Source: Calycina herbarum
Lineage: Eukaryota; Ascomycota; Leotiomycetes; Helotiales; Pezizellaceae
DNA: 64,000 bases
Direction: 5' to 3'
Assembly: GCA_001414485.1 (NCBI GenBank)
Contig: LLEY01000085.1
Span: forward strand, 62,001-126,000
The position numbers and the translations under genes are program-made. Numbering within the stretch: position 1 is the stretch's first letter; each line of letters starts with the position of its first letter. Shown in pieces: positions 47,155 through 59,800 of the stretch. The notes beneath the pieces were generated by a model. The model worked only from the letters and a program-made list of their open reading frames with translations. It was not told the DNA's origin and ran no database searches.

Positions 47155-47583
47155 TCTCTACTTCTAGGTATAAAGCAGCTTCTTCTACTTATTAACCTAG
47201 AGGACTTTCGCTATAGCCTTATCGGCCTCGTCCTCTAGTCGTTAGATCTAAGCATCTACAGACTCCTAATCTCGAATAGTTAGTATATAGTTTACCTTAC
47301 AAACGTCGTAGGTCTTACCGTTCTTTATACAACGACTATAGCAATTCAAATTTTTATCTTAAAGAGCGACATATTTATTTATAAAACCAGCTTTCAAATA
47401 TTAAGTATAAGGTACTATTTTTATTCTAGACAAGTTAATTTCTTTTCTAAGAGTAATATACTTAATATATTTTATTAAACGATTAGGTAGTATAGTAAAA
47501 AGGGAAGAAGGCTACTAGCCTTCTAACGATATTTCTTAGGTTATACTTAAGCGTAGGGACACGCTAAGCTAAGAAGGGGATAG

Positions 47584-48011
47584 TGTCACGAATCACGTAT
47601 ATATATAATAAGTAAAGACTAGGCAGCGTCCTAACAGGTTAAGCACTATTAGAATACTCTTATAGTAGATAGAGATCGGTTAGGTTAGCTAAGCGATCCA
47701 GGGATTTCATTATATTAATTACGTAATAGACCGCTAGATCGCTAGGCAAACCAGCTCGTTAGATCGCCAGCTCGATAAGCGAGTTAGCTACCTAGGGGAA
47801 CGAAGGTTCTATATATATACTAGCACGTCTGCTATCTAGATAGGAGCTTCGTACTCAACTTTAGTTATTAATCTTATTATCTTATTTAACATCCTTAATA
47901 TAAGTAACGAGTTTACTTTCAAGTGAAAAACCTAGCGTATTCATACTTCTTACTATATACTAACCTTCGAGACTTAGTCACCTTTGTTTAGTTCGTTTGA
48001 GTTTCGTTACA
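47584..48011 (+). repeat. Right LTR of element A
   Basis: 428 bp, starts TGTCACGAATCACG and ends CGTTACA. It keeps more C and G than the left copy. Confidence 0.88.
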
Positions 48012-51000
48012 CACTAGTAGACATCGCTGTTATCGGTGCTACTATATATCGCTGTAACCTATAAGACACTGAAGCTATAGCCTTTAGTATCTCTCTTTAT
48101 AAGATCGATTACTTAATAGAAAAAAAGCTTATAGATTAAAAAGACGACTTACAGGTCTAAGAAAGCCTCTCTAGAGCCTACTAGGATCTTGTAGACGTTT
48201 TCTCTAAAGCTGCGTCTGATACTCTTCCCTCTCGTCGCCTATATAACTATAAGATCGAACTTATAGACGAGAACGTAGACGACTTGTCCTATAGCCCCCT
48301 CCGCCACCAGTTAACGGACGAGCTCCGAGCTATAAAATAATACCTTATTAAGAACCTTTATAAAGGTTTTATTAAGACTAGCTAAGCCCTCTTTACAGCC
48401 CCGATTCTCTTTGTTAAGAAGTCTAACAGCTCTCTATAGTTCTATATTAATTACTATAAGCTGAATAACCTAACCTATAAGGACTAGTATCTTCTTCTAT
48501 TAATCGACGAAACTCTTGCTCGTCTAAGTAAGGCTCGTATCTTTACTAAGCTAGATATATAATAAGCTTTTCACCGGATTCGGATTAACCCTAAGTCTAA
48601 GGAACTAATAACGTTCTAGACCTATTATAGAGCCTATAAATATAAAGTTATACCTTTTAGACTAACTAATAGACCTGTAATATATCAACGGTTTATAAAC
48701 GACGTACTCTTCAACTATTTAGACGACTTTTATACTACCTACCTTAATAATATTCTTATTTACTCCGAGAACAAGCTAGACTATTAAGAACACGTCTATA
48801 AGGTCCTTTTATAGCTTTGTGAATCTAGCTTATAAGCTAATATTAAGAAATCTAAGTTTAACGTTACTTATATAAAGTACCTAGGCTTCTATATAAGCAC
48901 TAACAGGATTAAAGTAGACCTAGAAAAGACAGAAACGATCTATAACTAGGAACGCCCTATTATAGTCCGCAGTGTTCAGTCCTTTCTTAGCTTTTATAAC
49001 TTCTACTAGAAGTTTATTCTTAACTATAAACGAGTTATACGCCCGTTAACAGCCCTAACTTGTAAAGACCAGCCGTTTTAGTAGACACCTGCTTATCAGA
49101 ACGCCTTCTCTAAGCTAAAGGCCCGGCTTATTAATATACCTCTTCTTATATACTTTAATCTATAATACGAGTCTATAGTTAAGACCGATTCCTCTAACGG
49201 CGTCCTTAGCAGTATACTTCTTTAGTTATAGCCGAGTCAAGAGTAGCACTCTATAGCTTACTTCTCTAAGATAATAATACCTACTAAGATTAACTACCTA
49301 ATTTATAATAAAGAGATACTAGCTATTATACGTTCTCTAGAAGCCTAGAGACCTAAGCTTAAAGGGTCTCTATACCGGGTACGGGTTGTTTTAGACTATA
49401 AAGCTCTTAAGTACTTTATAATAACTAAAGTCTTATCTAGCTAACAAGCCCGCTAGGCTAAAACCCTCTCTCGATTTAACTTCCTACTTACTTATAAGCC
49501 TGGTAGCTAGAATCGAGCGGATTCCCTTACTTGCTAGGACTAAGAAGTAGATAGTTAAATAGTAATAAAGATATTTACTTATATATAAGTCCTCTTATAG
49601 CCCGAGAATCTTAACTCGCGGATTATTACAGACCTAGACTTAGACCCTTCTATAGATATTACACCTATTAGAGTAGCTAATAGACTATACGACTTAATTA
49701 ATAATATCTTATAAGCTAATCGTATAAGTATAGGCCTTAACGCTCTCCGCTAGTATACTACAGACGAACGCCCTAGCTAGACAACCTATAACAGCCTCCT
49801 ACTATACTAAGAACGGCTTATCCTACCTAAGGACGACGATCTCAAAGTACGCTTACTAAGCGAGGTTTATAATCAAGTCTCGGTAGCCTACCCTAGATAA
49901 TCTAAGACTCTAAAGCTAGTTATAGACCGCTACTACTAGCCGCACCTTTGTTTAGATATATAACGATTCGTCTATAACTGCTAGACCTACTGTTACTCTT
50001 ATATACCGCGAGACTGCTCTCCTAGACTCCTTAACCCCTTGCCTATCCCAGATCGCTTATAATAATATATATTAGTTGATTTTAAGGAATTCCCTTCTAA
50101 CAAGTCTAAGATAGATATAATTATTATCTTTATCTACTAGCTAAGTAAGAGATCTGTCTCTATCCCTTGTCTAAAGACTACAGACGTAAAAAAGACTACG
50201 CGGATCTACCTTAACCGCGTATAGCGCTATTATAAACCGTCAGATACTATTATCTCTAACCGCGGTCTATAATTCGTTTTAGAGTTCTAATAAGAGTTTA
50301 ACTAGATCCTAGGAACTAAGATTAAGCTATCTATAGCTGTATATATATAAACCGACGGTTAAACTAAGAATATAAACTAGTAGATTAACTAACGCCTTTA
50401 CTCGTTTATAAACTACTATTAAGATAACTAGTCTAAACTAATGCCGATTATAGACTATGCTTAAGCTATACTTCTCTAGGACTTAACAACTCTTCCGCCT
50501 ATATAAATCGAGCTTAGTTACGTACTACGTACCAGCTTTAATTAGGTCCGCCAGAGCCTGGAAGAGCTAATAAGCGTCTGTAAACAGCTTTTATAAGACG
50601 AAGCAGTTAAGTACGTAACCTGTATATACAGCGCCTAGGAAACCGCCTGTAAGGGAATCGAGGCTACTTAGGAACGCTAGCGTAAGCAAGTAAACAAGCA
50701 CCGGCGACTAGTAGACTTTGCTATAGGTAACAAGGTCTATATATCGACAAAGACGTAGAATATAGACCGCCTAAGCTGTAAGCTCGACTAGCAGATAGCT
50801 AGTCTATATATAGTCCTAGAAAAGGTTAGAAACGCTTTCTAGGTCGACCTGCCTCCGATAATTAAAATATAGCCTATAATCTCTATAGACAAGCTTTGTA
50901 AAGCTTCTAACAATCTACTACCAGGCCAGCTATAGGAACTAGAACTACCTATTATAGTTAACAGGTATAACGAATAGGATATAGACTAAGTACTAGCCTC

Positions 51001-51283
51001 TAAAAGCTATTATAGAAAATTATAATACTAGGTTTAATAAGTATAAAGCAAGCTAGACCCGGCCTAGTACCTAGGTTCTAACTTTATAAGCTACCCGTAT
51101 AAGCTTTAAGAGTTTCACGCTCTAAATCCTTCTCTCCTAGGGCCTCCTAGGTACTTAGTAGAATAGTTATAGAGCTAGGAAGATAGTATAGACGAGCTGG
51201 AATATTATAAGGACGAGGATAAATTACCTGTAGAGTAGTAGGTTCAGAGCTCGCAGGCGAGCTCTACTTAAAGAGAGAGGTAA

Positions 51284-51612
51284 TATTACAGACCTGGCCA
51301 CCGCCGAGCACGTGACTCGCGTACGGCTGCTCGCCGGCGTCCGCAAAGCCTACTATTCCTAGCCTAGCCTAGAACCATTCCTACCTAGGCTAGGAACTAT
51401 TTCTATAAACGGATTAACATTCCTATAACTTGTCGATTCCTTAGCTATCTCTATATTATAGGACCTCTAGAAGTCTCCTCTTTCCTTCTCTTCTCTTCTA
51501 TAGCTTAAGATCTTCAATTAAACCACCTCTTACTTCTCTGATTATCCGCTACACCTGTGTATACTACGGGTAAGGATAACTACCAGAGGGCTAGCAGATT
51601 AGGTTTGTTACA
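51284..51612 (+). repeat. Right LTR of element D
   Basis: 329 bp starting TATTACAGACC (TG start lost to G-to-A) and ending GGTTTGTTACA, followed by the aacac duplication. Confidence 0.88.
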
Positions 51613-51617
51613 AACAC

Positions 51618-52090
51618 TTACTTCGCCTAGTAGAATCAGCGACGAGAATTATAAAGATAAGGTTTATATTCTTATAGAGAAGTTCTTCCTAGAATTAACA
51701 GCCGACTACTCGAGTATTCCTAATAAGAAGTAGAGCTTCGAGAGCTTCTCTCAAAGACACTAAGTAAGCTAGCGAGTAACTAAGAAGTGTATTAAGAGAG
51801 TGATAAGATTAGTATCTTAGAAGATACTAGGGTTTAATATACTAGCGAACGGCTTTTTAAAAGCGTATAATAAGCCGTTTTAAGAAATACTCGTAGTAAT
51901 CGTAGAAGCGAGCTTCTACTTATAGTACTTTCTATTACTATTCTACTATATAAAAATAGTAGTACTAAGAAAACCAGGTAAGATAACAGAGAAATAGAGT
52001 AAGATAAGAGCCTACTAGCCGATAGTACTACTCTTAATAATAGATAAGATTCTTAAGAAGGTAATTATAACAGTCCTAGTTATATACGAC
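51618..52090 (+). mobile_element. Tad-like LINE, continuation (start of reverse transcriptase)
   Basis: Continues the frame from 38990: SPSRISDENYKDKVYILIEK, FFLELTADYSSIPNKK, then ILGFNILANGFLKAYNK (from the KAPGPDGI motif). IVVLRKPGKITEK and RAYXPIVLLLIIDKILKKVI follow. These are LINE reverse transcriptase landmarks. It breaks off near 52090, where Gypsy element C begins, so C probably also inserted into this LINE or the LINE was truncated there. Confidence 0.75.
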
Positions 52091-55039
52091 TGAATTACGT
52101 GCCGAGGTTCTACCGAAGTCTCGCTTAGTATATATAAATAGAAACAGAGTATACTAACTCTCCTCTTCTCTCTTTAGTTTAGTTTTCTTTAAATATAGGT
52201 ACTATTCTATAAGTATCTCTTTTAGTATATTTATAAAGAGCTGTTATACTAATACTAAATTTATACTCTCGCCTAGGAAGATATACGAATATCTTAAAAT
52301 AGATAACACTGTTTATAAACGAAAGTATATATATTTACTTTATAGTAAATCCCTTTATATATAGTAATAAGTTACGACGCTTCTCTCTTAGCTAGCTTAA
52401 TAAGCTATTAGATAAAGAGCTTTTAACTTTATTCTTACTATCTACTATTAATACTAGCTCTCGAAAGACTAAGACCTCTTTCTACTAGCAAGGCTACTAC
52501 TAGCTCTTCTATAGTAGTAACTAAGTTACCTTCTTCTCTTTCCGTCGATAATATCTTACGATAAATCCTTTAGATAATAACTACTCTTACGAATAAGGTC
52601 TACTACTTTAAAGTTAATACTAGATCTAGATCTATCTCTTAAGTAGTAGAAATACACGTACGCTGTAAATACACCTCTATAGAGCTAAAAGTTGAAAAGG
52701 TTATCTAATCTACTCCTACTACCTAGTCTTCTAAGAAGACTAGTAAAGTAGAGAATCTACGTACGTTTATAATAGAAGACGACTAGATTACGTATAATAC
52801 CTAAGAGACTGAAATTATAGCAAAGCTATATATTAATACCGACTACTTCGAATCTAAGAAGATAAAGATAAACCTGGTATATCGCGCTACTACTAGCTAA
52901 GCACGTGATTATATTCATCTAAAATATAAGTTTAATACTAATAACTGATTTACTACTTATAACGAGATACTAGCTTACCTCTATAATATTATAGTTAGTT
53001 CGTACGTTTGTAATAAGGCTTATAAGAAGTACTAAGAGCTACGAATAGTTTAAGAGACGTTCTACAAGTTTCGAGTAAAGTTCTAGAAGCTAGTAGACGA
53101 GTCTAAGACTCTAAAGTAAGATAGAATTAATAACCTTTTTAATAAGTTAACTATTAACTTCTAATAAGCTCTTATAGTTATTAGACTTTAAGCTAAGAGA
53201 GATATAGACCTCTTTTACACTCTTACTAGTAGCGTCGACAACGACTTATAAGATATTATAGAAGAAAAGACTAGAAAGCGTATAAGTAAGTATCTACCTA
53301 CTATAGCTATAAATACAGCTATAGCTACACGTTCTTTAGAAATTCCTACTTATATAGCTGGTATTTACCTCTCTACTAACACGTGTTATACCTGTAGAGA
53401 AGTCAGCTATTATATCAAGTTCTACCTATAGCTAAGAGTCTATAAGAAGGTAGACTTAAGCGAGCTAGAGAAGGAAGAAGAAGCTAGATCTAAGTTAGGA
53501 AACGACTATATCTAAGAGAAGACTCTATCTTAGGTAAATATAGGATTAATCTCTCTAAGATTAATCTACGGTTATTAGTTAGTAGAAAAGCGTTTACTTT
53601 ACCTAGTATAATAACGATTAATAGATATAGTATATAAACTACTACTATTAGTAATCTTAGAGTAAATATATTCTCTTTTATAGACGCTTAATTCGGCTAC
53701 GACTTAGCGAAGTTCTATAATCTTAAAATAAAAAGACTTTCTATATCTATAAAGATTCGCAGATATAATAGAGAGATTAACAAAGAAGCTACTTACTATC
53801 TTCTCTCTAATTACGTATTAGATAGCTGTAAATTCTTTAATATACCCTTTATTCTACTAGACCTAGGATTATATAACGTTATTCTTAGCTGAAAATTCTT
53901 TAAATACTTTTATATTAATATCGATATAACTTATTAAAAGTTACTCTAGCTAGAGGAACTTAAGCCTTACTTCTCTACTTAGTAGCCTACCTCTCTCTTA
54001 TATAAAGCTATTCGTTCTAAGAACTCTATACTCTTTTACTAGAATTAAGTAGATACTTATAACCTTATAATAGAAGCGGACGAATTATAGAGATAGAATA
54101 GCTAATCTATTCTAGAACTTAGTATAATAGAATATCTAGAATACGTACTTATAATCTACGAAAGTAACTACTAGTCTTCTATATAAGTATAATACCGGAT
54201 TATAAAACGGGAACTTAAGAGATTACCTAAGAAAGTACTTACTCTAGTCTATTAACGAAAGCTCTTTCTAAAGTAAGAACCTTCTATAATAATTAATATC
54301 TCTACTATATCTATAGTAGGAATATACTACTATTTACTTTAGAAAGATAGCGAGATATTTACTACTAGCTTATATAAGATTAATAGTATTATAGCTAGAC
54401 GAGAAGAGGATTATATAGTAATACTAGAGGTTCTAGAGAAGTACGTAGATTTTATAGACGTATTCTTAAAAGAAGCTTTAGATACTCTACTACCTTAGTA
54501 ATATTACAACTATAAAATACAGCTAGAAGGAATAGATACTCTTAGATATTCTCTACTATATAAGATATTAACTAAAGAGCTACTTACTATAAAGGAATAT
54601 ATCTTAGATAACTTTTATAAGAGATTTATAAAGTATAGCTAGTCCTCTTTTACTACTCTAGCACTGTTTATTAAGAAGATAGACAGAAGATTATACTTTT
54701 ATATTAACTTCTAGAAGCTTAATAACCTTACTTAAAAAGACTACTATCTACTTCCTCTTATTAATAAAACGCTAACCTATATTAGTTAAGTTTATATCTT
54801 TATAAAACTCGATATCTATTAAGCTTTCTATTATATACGAATAGATTCTGATTCTAAAGAACTAACTACTTTTTATATATATTATAGAACGTATAAGTAT
54901 AAGGTTCTACTCTTTGAACTTATAAATAGACTATCTATAACGTGGTTTATTAGAACCTGGATTATATTAGAACCTGGATTAATTTTAGCGAATTTCTAAC
55001 CCTCTTCCTTTATAACGCGTTTTTTCTACTATATATTAT

Positions 55040-56330
55040 ATTAGTTATTCTATAAGAATCAAAAATCATTCTAGCTATTAAAGCTATTCGAATATCTAAA
55101 AAGCTAAGCTGTCGGAAGGCTATAAAGCTCTATAGAGTACTCTTTTCTATACTAAATAGTAGAATAAACAGCCGAACTACTCTCTCTAAGCGACGGCTAG
55201 TAAACGTTAAATTATCTAAGCTAGAAGAGGAAGTAATTATTTAGAATATACTTGATCTAGATTCGAGAGAGTTTATACCCTAGCTAGATAGCGTAGAAGA
55301 TATAGCGAATTATATACTTAAATCGTAAGAGAGAAAACACGTTAGTAAGCTCTAGGTATATTAATTTATACAACGATAACTAGCTCTTAAGACGCGTTTT
55401 AATCGCGTTTATAATTTCTAAAGAGTCTTATATAAAGATTCTAAGCTAATTAGCTCGTAGTTCTAACTAGTTGAAAATATAAGAGTAAAATATAGTGTTT
55501 TAGACTACGACTTCTATAACTTCAACGAAACCGGGTTTATAATAGATGTGATTTACTCTATAATAGTTATAACCTATATAGATCAACGTAGTAGAGACAA
55601 GGCAGTTTAGCTAGAGAATCGGGAATAGGCTATAGTAATTACTTATATTAATAGTAAAGGCTAGAGTATCTCTCTATTTCTTGTAGTTTAGAGTAAGAAC
55701 TACCTTTTAAATTAGTATATAGACAGCGGCCTTCTACCTAACTAGGTTATTAAACTAATAAGTAATAGATAGACAAATAATAAGACAGGTCTAGAATAGC
55801 TAAAACACTTCGATAAATATACTACTACTCGTATAAAGGGTCTATATCGAATACTAGTATTAGATAGATATAAGAGTTATAAATCAGCTAAGTTCTAAGA
55901 GTACTATAAGGTATATAATACTATAACTCTTAGACTACCTCCTTATTCGTTCTATCTAACCTAGCTACTTAATATTAGATACTTTAGTATATTAAAGCGA
56001 GTATATAGTTAATAGATTAAGACGTTTATTAAAGCCTATATTAACTATATTATAAAGGTAGAGTTCTTTCTAGCCTTTATAGTAGTATATAGAATCTATA
56101 ATAGCCTAAAACGCTTAGGCTAGATTCCGTAGAGCTAGCTTAGTACTCTTTAACTTATAAGTAGTACTTTTAAAGCTTAATATAAAGTTACGAACTCTAA
56201 CTCCTTCTAGACTCTCTACTGCTAATACTAATCCTTAGGTCTCCTAGACCTCTTCTAATCTAACTAAAGCTCTTTTATAAATAATACTTATTCGAAATCG
56301 AATTACCTATTATTAAGAGAGCTTGCTAAC
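55040..56330 (+). pseudogene. Fot1/pogo-like transposase, RIP-killed
   Basis: Read across stops: an N-terminal helix-turn-helix region (LSCRKAIKLYRVLFSILNSR, NSRTTLSKRRLVN), a CENP-B-like second domain (DSREFIP, LDSVEDIANYILKS, KHVSKL.VY.FIQR, LKTRFNRVY) and the DDE core. The first catalytic motif reads NFNETGF where the family has NFDETGF, so the metal-binding Asp is lost through G-to-A. LYRILVLDRYKSYKSAKF, YNTITLRLPPYSFYL and LLNIRYF are the second and third landmarks. The C-terminal part ends at about 56330, just before Gypsy element B. Confidence 0.8.
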
Positions 56331-56365
56331 TCTACTCTTCGAGACAGTTGCTATATTAGCTATGG

Positions 56366-56827
56366 TGTCACGAATCACGTGCTAGCACGCGATAAAGTGA
56401 AGTCCAGGCGACGCTCTAACAGGACGAGCACTATTGTAACCCTGGAAGAAGGAAAGGATTAAGTATAATAGGACATATAATCCTAAGGATCTTATTATAG
56501 TTATATTACGTAACTCGGTTAGGAACGGTTAGGTGATAGAGTCTAGTTTTAAGGAGCCCTAGAAATAGAGTTAGACTCTATCTTCGAGACTCCTACTAAG
56601 AAGGACTCTAAATATAAACGAAGGTTCTATATAAGACTAGCACGTCTGCTATTAGATAGGAGCTTTGTATTTAACTTTAGTTATTAATCTTATTATCTTA
56701 TTTAACATCTTTAATATAAGTAACGAGTTTACTTCTAAGTGAACAACCTAGCGTATTTATACTTCTTACTATATACTAACCTTTAAGACTTAGTTATCTT
56801 TGTTTAGTTTGTTTAAGTTTTATTATA
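56366..56827 (+). repeat. Left LTR of element B
   Basis: 462 bp, TGTCACGAATCACGTGC...TTATTATA. Its middle contains a ~34-bp longer segment than the 428-bp LTR of element A; the last 200 bp are closely alike. Confidence 0.87.
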
Positions 56828-59800
56828 CTTTAAGTACCTGCTTAAAAGTAAGATTGCTACTATGTTAGTAACCTCTTCTACTCTAAAAACCACTCTGCTA
56901 AAGCTAGCTACGGCCCTCCCAGTTGCGGCAGTTACTACTCTCTGTAAAGAAGTAAAACTTCTGGTTCCGAAGCTGTTTAATAGCTTGCTTAAGAAGCTAG
57001 CTAAGTTCTTAATAAAAGCTTCCTTATACTTAAACTTTTATTATACTTAGTTTAGAAATGAAACTAACTAAGTTATATAGTTGTCTACTTATCTTAAAGA
57101 GGTAGCTTATAATTAGTTAGAACTACATCTAGAGGACTATTAAGCGAATAAGACATCTAAAAGAAAGGTCTCTCTTTAAATGTCTAAGAAGATAAGGGAT
57201 TTGTTTAGGAATGTTTAAAGGTTTAGAAATAGAATTAACTAAGCTTTTAAAGACGTTAATATAAAGAAAAAGGTAGTTAGAGCTTTATATATACTTAAGT
57301 AAAAGGGGTTAGCTACTAAGTATACCTTATAATTTTAATAGTACTCTATATAGATAGGATAGAATAATAAGGCGTTATATAAACAATTCTATTATAGGCT
57401 TAAAGATAATATTAAGGATAAACTCGCTTAAGAAGATTTTCTAGACATATTAAATAAATTAATAGATAATGTAATTAAAATCGATAACTGTATCTATAAA
57501 AGGAACCTAGAGAAGAAAGGAAGTTATAGTTATTAATATAGAAAGAGTAGACGAAAAGATTATAGAGATTTTATAGAAATCGACGCTACTTGAAAATCAT
57601 AGGTTCTAGAGAGGGAATCTAAGAAAGAAAACTCCTAGAAGAGAGAACTATCTTAGAAAGAACGAAATCGTCGACGTAAGTAGAACTTATATTATAACTA
57701 TAGTCTTCTAGGCTATAGAGTAAATAAGTATAGTAAGAAGAAAGATTCTAAGGGAAAGAAATAAATTAATACTACTATTTAATAATAGGTAGCTTTAACT
57801 GATTATATTAAACTTATAGACGAAGAACCTAAGATATAAAGATATAGTATATAAATTGAAACAGACGCTGTAGATATAACAGCAGGCGCTATATACTTAT
57901 AGCTAGACGAAGGAATTAAGTTACTACTATTAATAAGTTTATTAGAGTTATTAGAATCGATGTCTGACTTATTAGAGGTAGATCTACGAATGCTTAAGCT
58001 AGAATAAGGCGAGATATAGGCATTTATTAGAACTTTTAAAAGAGGAAATAGATAAGTATATATAGAAAACTAGAAACCTGATTTCTAGAGCTTATATTCT
58101 ACTTAAGAAGTTAACTCTACTATCTTAACTACTTATAAGATAGTAGGGAATAATATAGATTAAGTAACTATGATTAGCTCTATTACTAGGAGGGAAACTA
58201 TTGAGTTTAAGGAGCTAGGACTAGAATAGACAATACTAAAAGACTACTTTAAGGAGGGAGATCTGTAGAAGGTTACTGATTTAAGAAATAATACTGCTAA
58301 ATAGCAGTAGTATTACTTAGAGAGATTTAACAAATACGATAGATGTCTAAAGTTAGATATAACTATCTACCTTCCTAGTTAAGACTATAAGTTAGAAATT
58401 AACGAGAAATATTAGGTATTAAGAGTTAAAAAAGAAGTTATAATAGTATTTAAAGGATTAGGGGACTAGTAAATGTTTAGGGTTATTAAGATAGACTCCT
58501 AGGCTAACTTAATCTAGGAATTCTACTAACTTATAAAAGGTAAGTAGTAGACTATTAAAACCTTATATAGAGTAACTGTTAAATAGGTTTAGTATAAACT
58601 ACGAGTATTATTAGACTAGTCTATAAAAAAACGTTTTATAGAAATAATCCTAGAACTTAAGGGAACTATAGAGGATAGTCTAGTATATAAAGTAGCTTTT
58701 TCTAATAATAAAAAAGTAATATTCTTCCTAAGTTCTTAAAAAGGAGATAATAGAGAAAGAAGATTCGAGGTTTACTATATTAAACTAGAAAATTATACTA
58801 CTATAGGAGAGTTAAATACTATATCTAGAGAAAATCAACTTATAGTAATAGTAAAGATAAGAGGAAAGGAACTCTAAGTCTTAATTGATTCTAAGGCGAC
58901 AGGTAATTTCCTTTCCCTAGTAGCTTAGAAGAAGCTAAATATCTTAATTAAAGGTATAAGGTTATACTGCTTAGGAGTAGTTAATAGAATAGACGTTATA
59001 TACTAGGATAGAATTATTAATTAATAAACTATTCTAATAAATATTACTATTAAAGGACATTACTTAGATATATAATTCGATATTATTAAAATAGGGAATA
59101 AAGAAGTAATACTTAGTATACTATAGATTTAAGAACATAATCTAGATATTAACTAGAAGGCTTAGAAAATAACTTTTAGTTAATATAATTACATAGGTTT
59201 ATAATTATAACTATAAGGCTAGAACGAGGTTAGTACTACCTCTTCTAAGACGCTAGGACACCTAGCCCGGGGTCCTTTATAGGTTAGTAAGCTAGCTGAT
59301 AATAAAATACCTATGTAGTATAGAGAATTTAAAGCTTTGTTTAAAAACCTGAAAGACTTGCGAGCCTTACTAAAACATTACTTATAGGATTATAAGATTA
59401 AATTAAAAGAGGGTTATTACCTCTTAAAGTAGAAACTTCGGTTATATAACTAGAAAAGCTTATAGAGAATAGAAAGTTATATAAAGGAAGGTATTAAAAA
59501 GGGATATATTAGAAGATCTAAGTTACTAATTACCTTAAATATACTTATTATTAAGAAAAAAGACGATCTAGATAGGAGAGTATATATTAATTACTAAGAA
59601 GTAAATCACGTTATAGTTAAGAACGCTTATCCGCTACTACCTAGCTAGTACTTATAGGATAAGTTAGGTAAGGTAGTGCGATTTACGAAACTAGATTAAT
59701 AAAACGCTTATAGACTTATATAAATAAAAGTTAGAGACGAATAGAAGATAGTATTTACCTTACTATCGAGCCTTTATAAATATATAGTTATGTTATTTAG

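Larger units (their letters stand above)
41319..48011 (+). mobile_element. Ty3/Gypsy element A (chromodomain), nested in D
   Basis: 6,693 bp with 428-bp LTRs (41319-41746, 47584-48011). Target duplication cactg (41314-41318) / cacta (48012-48016), the difference being one G-to-A. Plus-strand order: gag start (MLVTSSTLRTTLLKPA, 41781), zinc-finger region near 42600, and protease near 43640-43700 (GKELXVLI). Reverse transcriptase runs 44380-44720 (VYINY, then LFRLYNTLA). RNase H follows, then integrase about 45640-46200 (SILIDFI; LIIGVKYNTILVIIERLTKY). The chromodomain is 46780-46935 (VRYLIK.LDYLYLENT.EPRKNIS). Trp/Gln codons are mostly TAG/TAA. An additional antisense frame lies before the right LTR (see 46942). 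Confidence 0.85.
38996..51612 (+). mobile_element. Ty3/Gypsy element D (chromodomain type), nested host of element A
   Basis: Flanked by 329-bp LTRs and a perfect 5-bp duplication aacac (38991-38995 and 51613-51617). Internal order on the plus strand is gag with a zinc knuckle (CFKYKRTRYYAREC, about 40391), protease region about 40620, then an interruption by element A at 41319. Reverse transcriptase resumes after 48011: RPVIYQRFINDVLFNYLDD is around 48670-48725. Integrase follows at about 49850-50450, then a chromodomain-like end (SNFISYPYKL, EFHALNPSLLGPPRYLVE, 51080-51165). A polypurine tract 'aagagagagg' at 51271-51280 precedes the right LTR. TAG/TAA replace Trp/Gln codons throughout. Net length without A is about 5.9 kb. 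It is dead. LTR differences are transitions. Confidence 0.85.
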
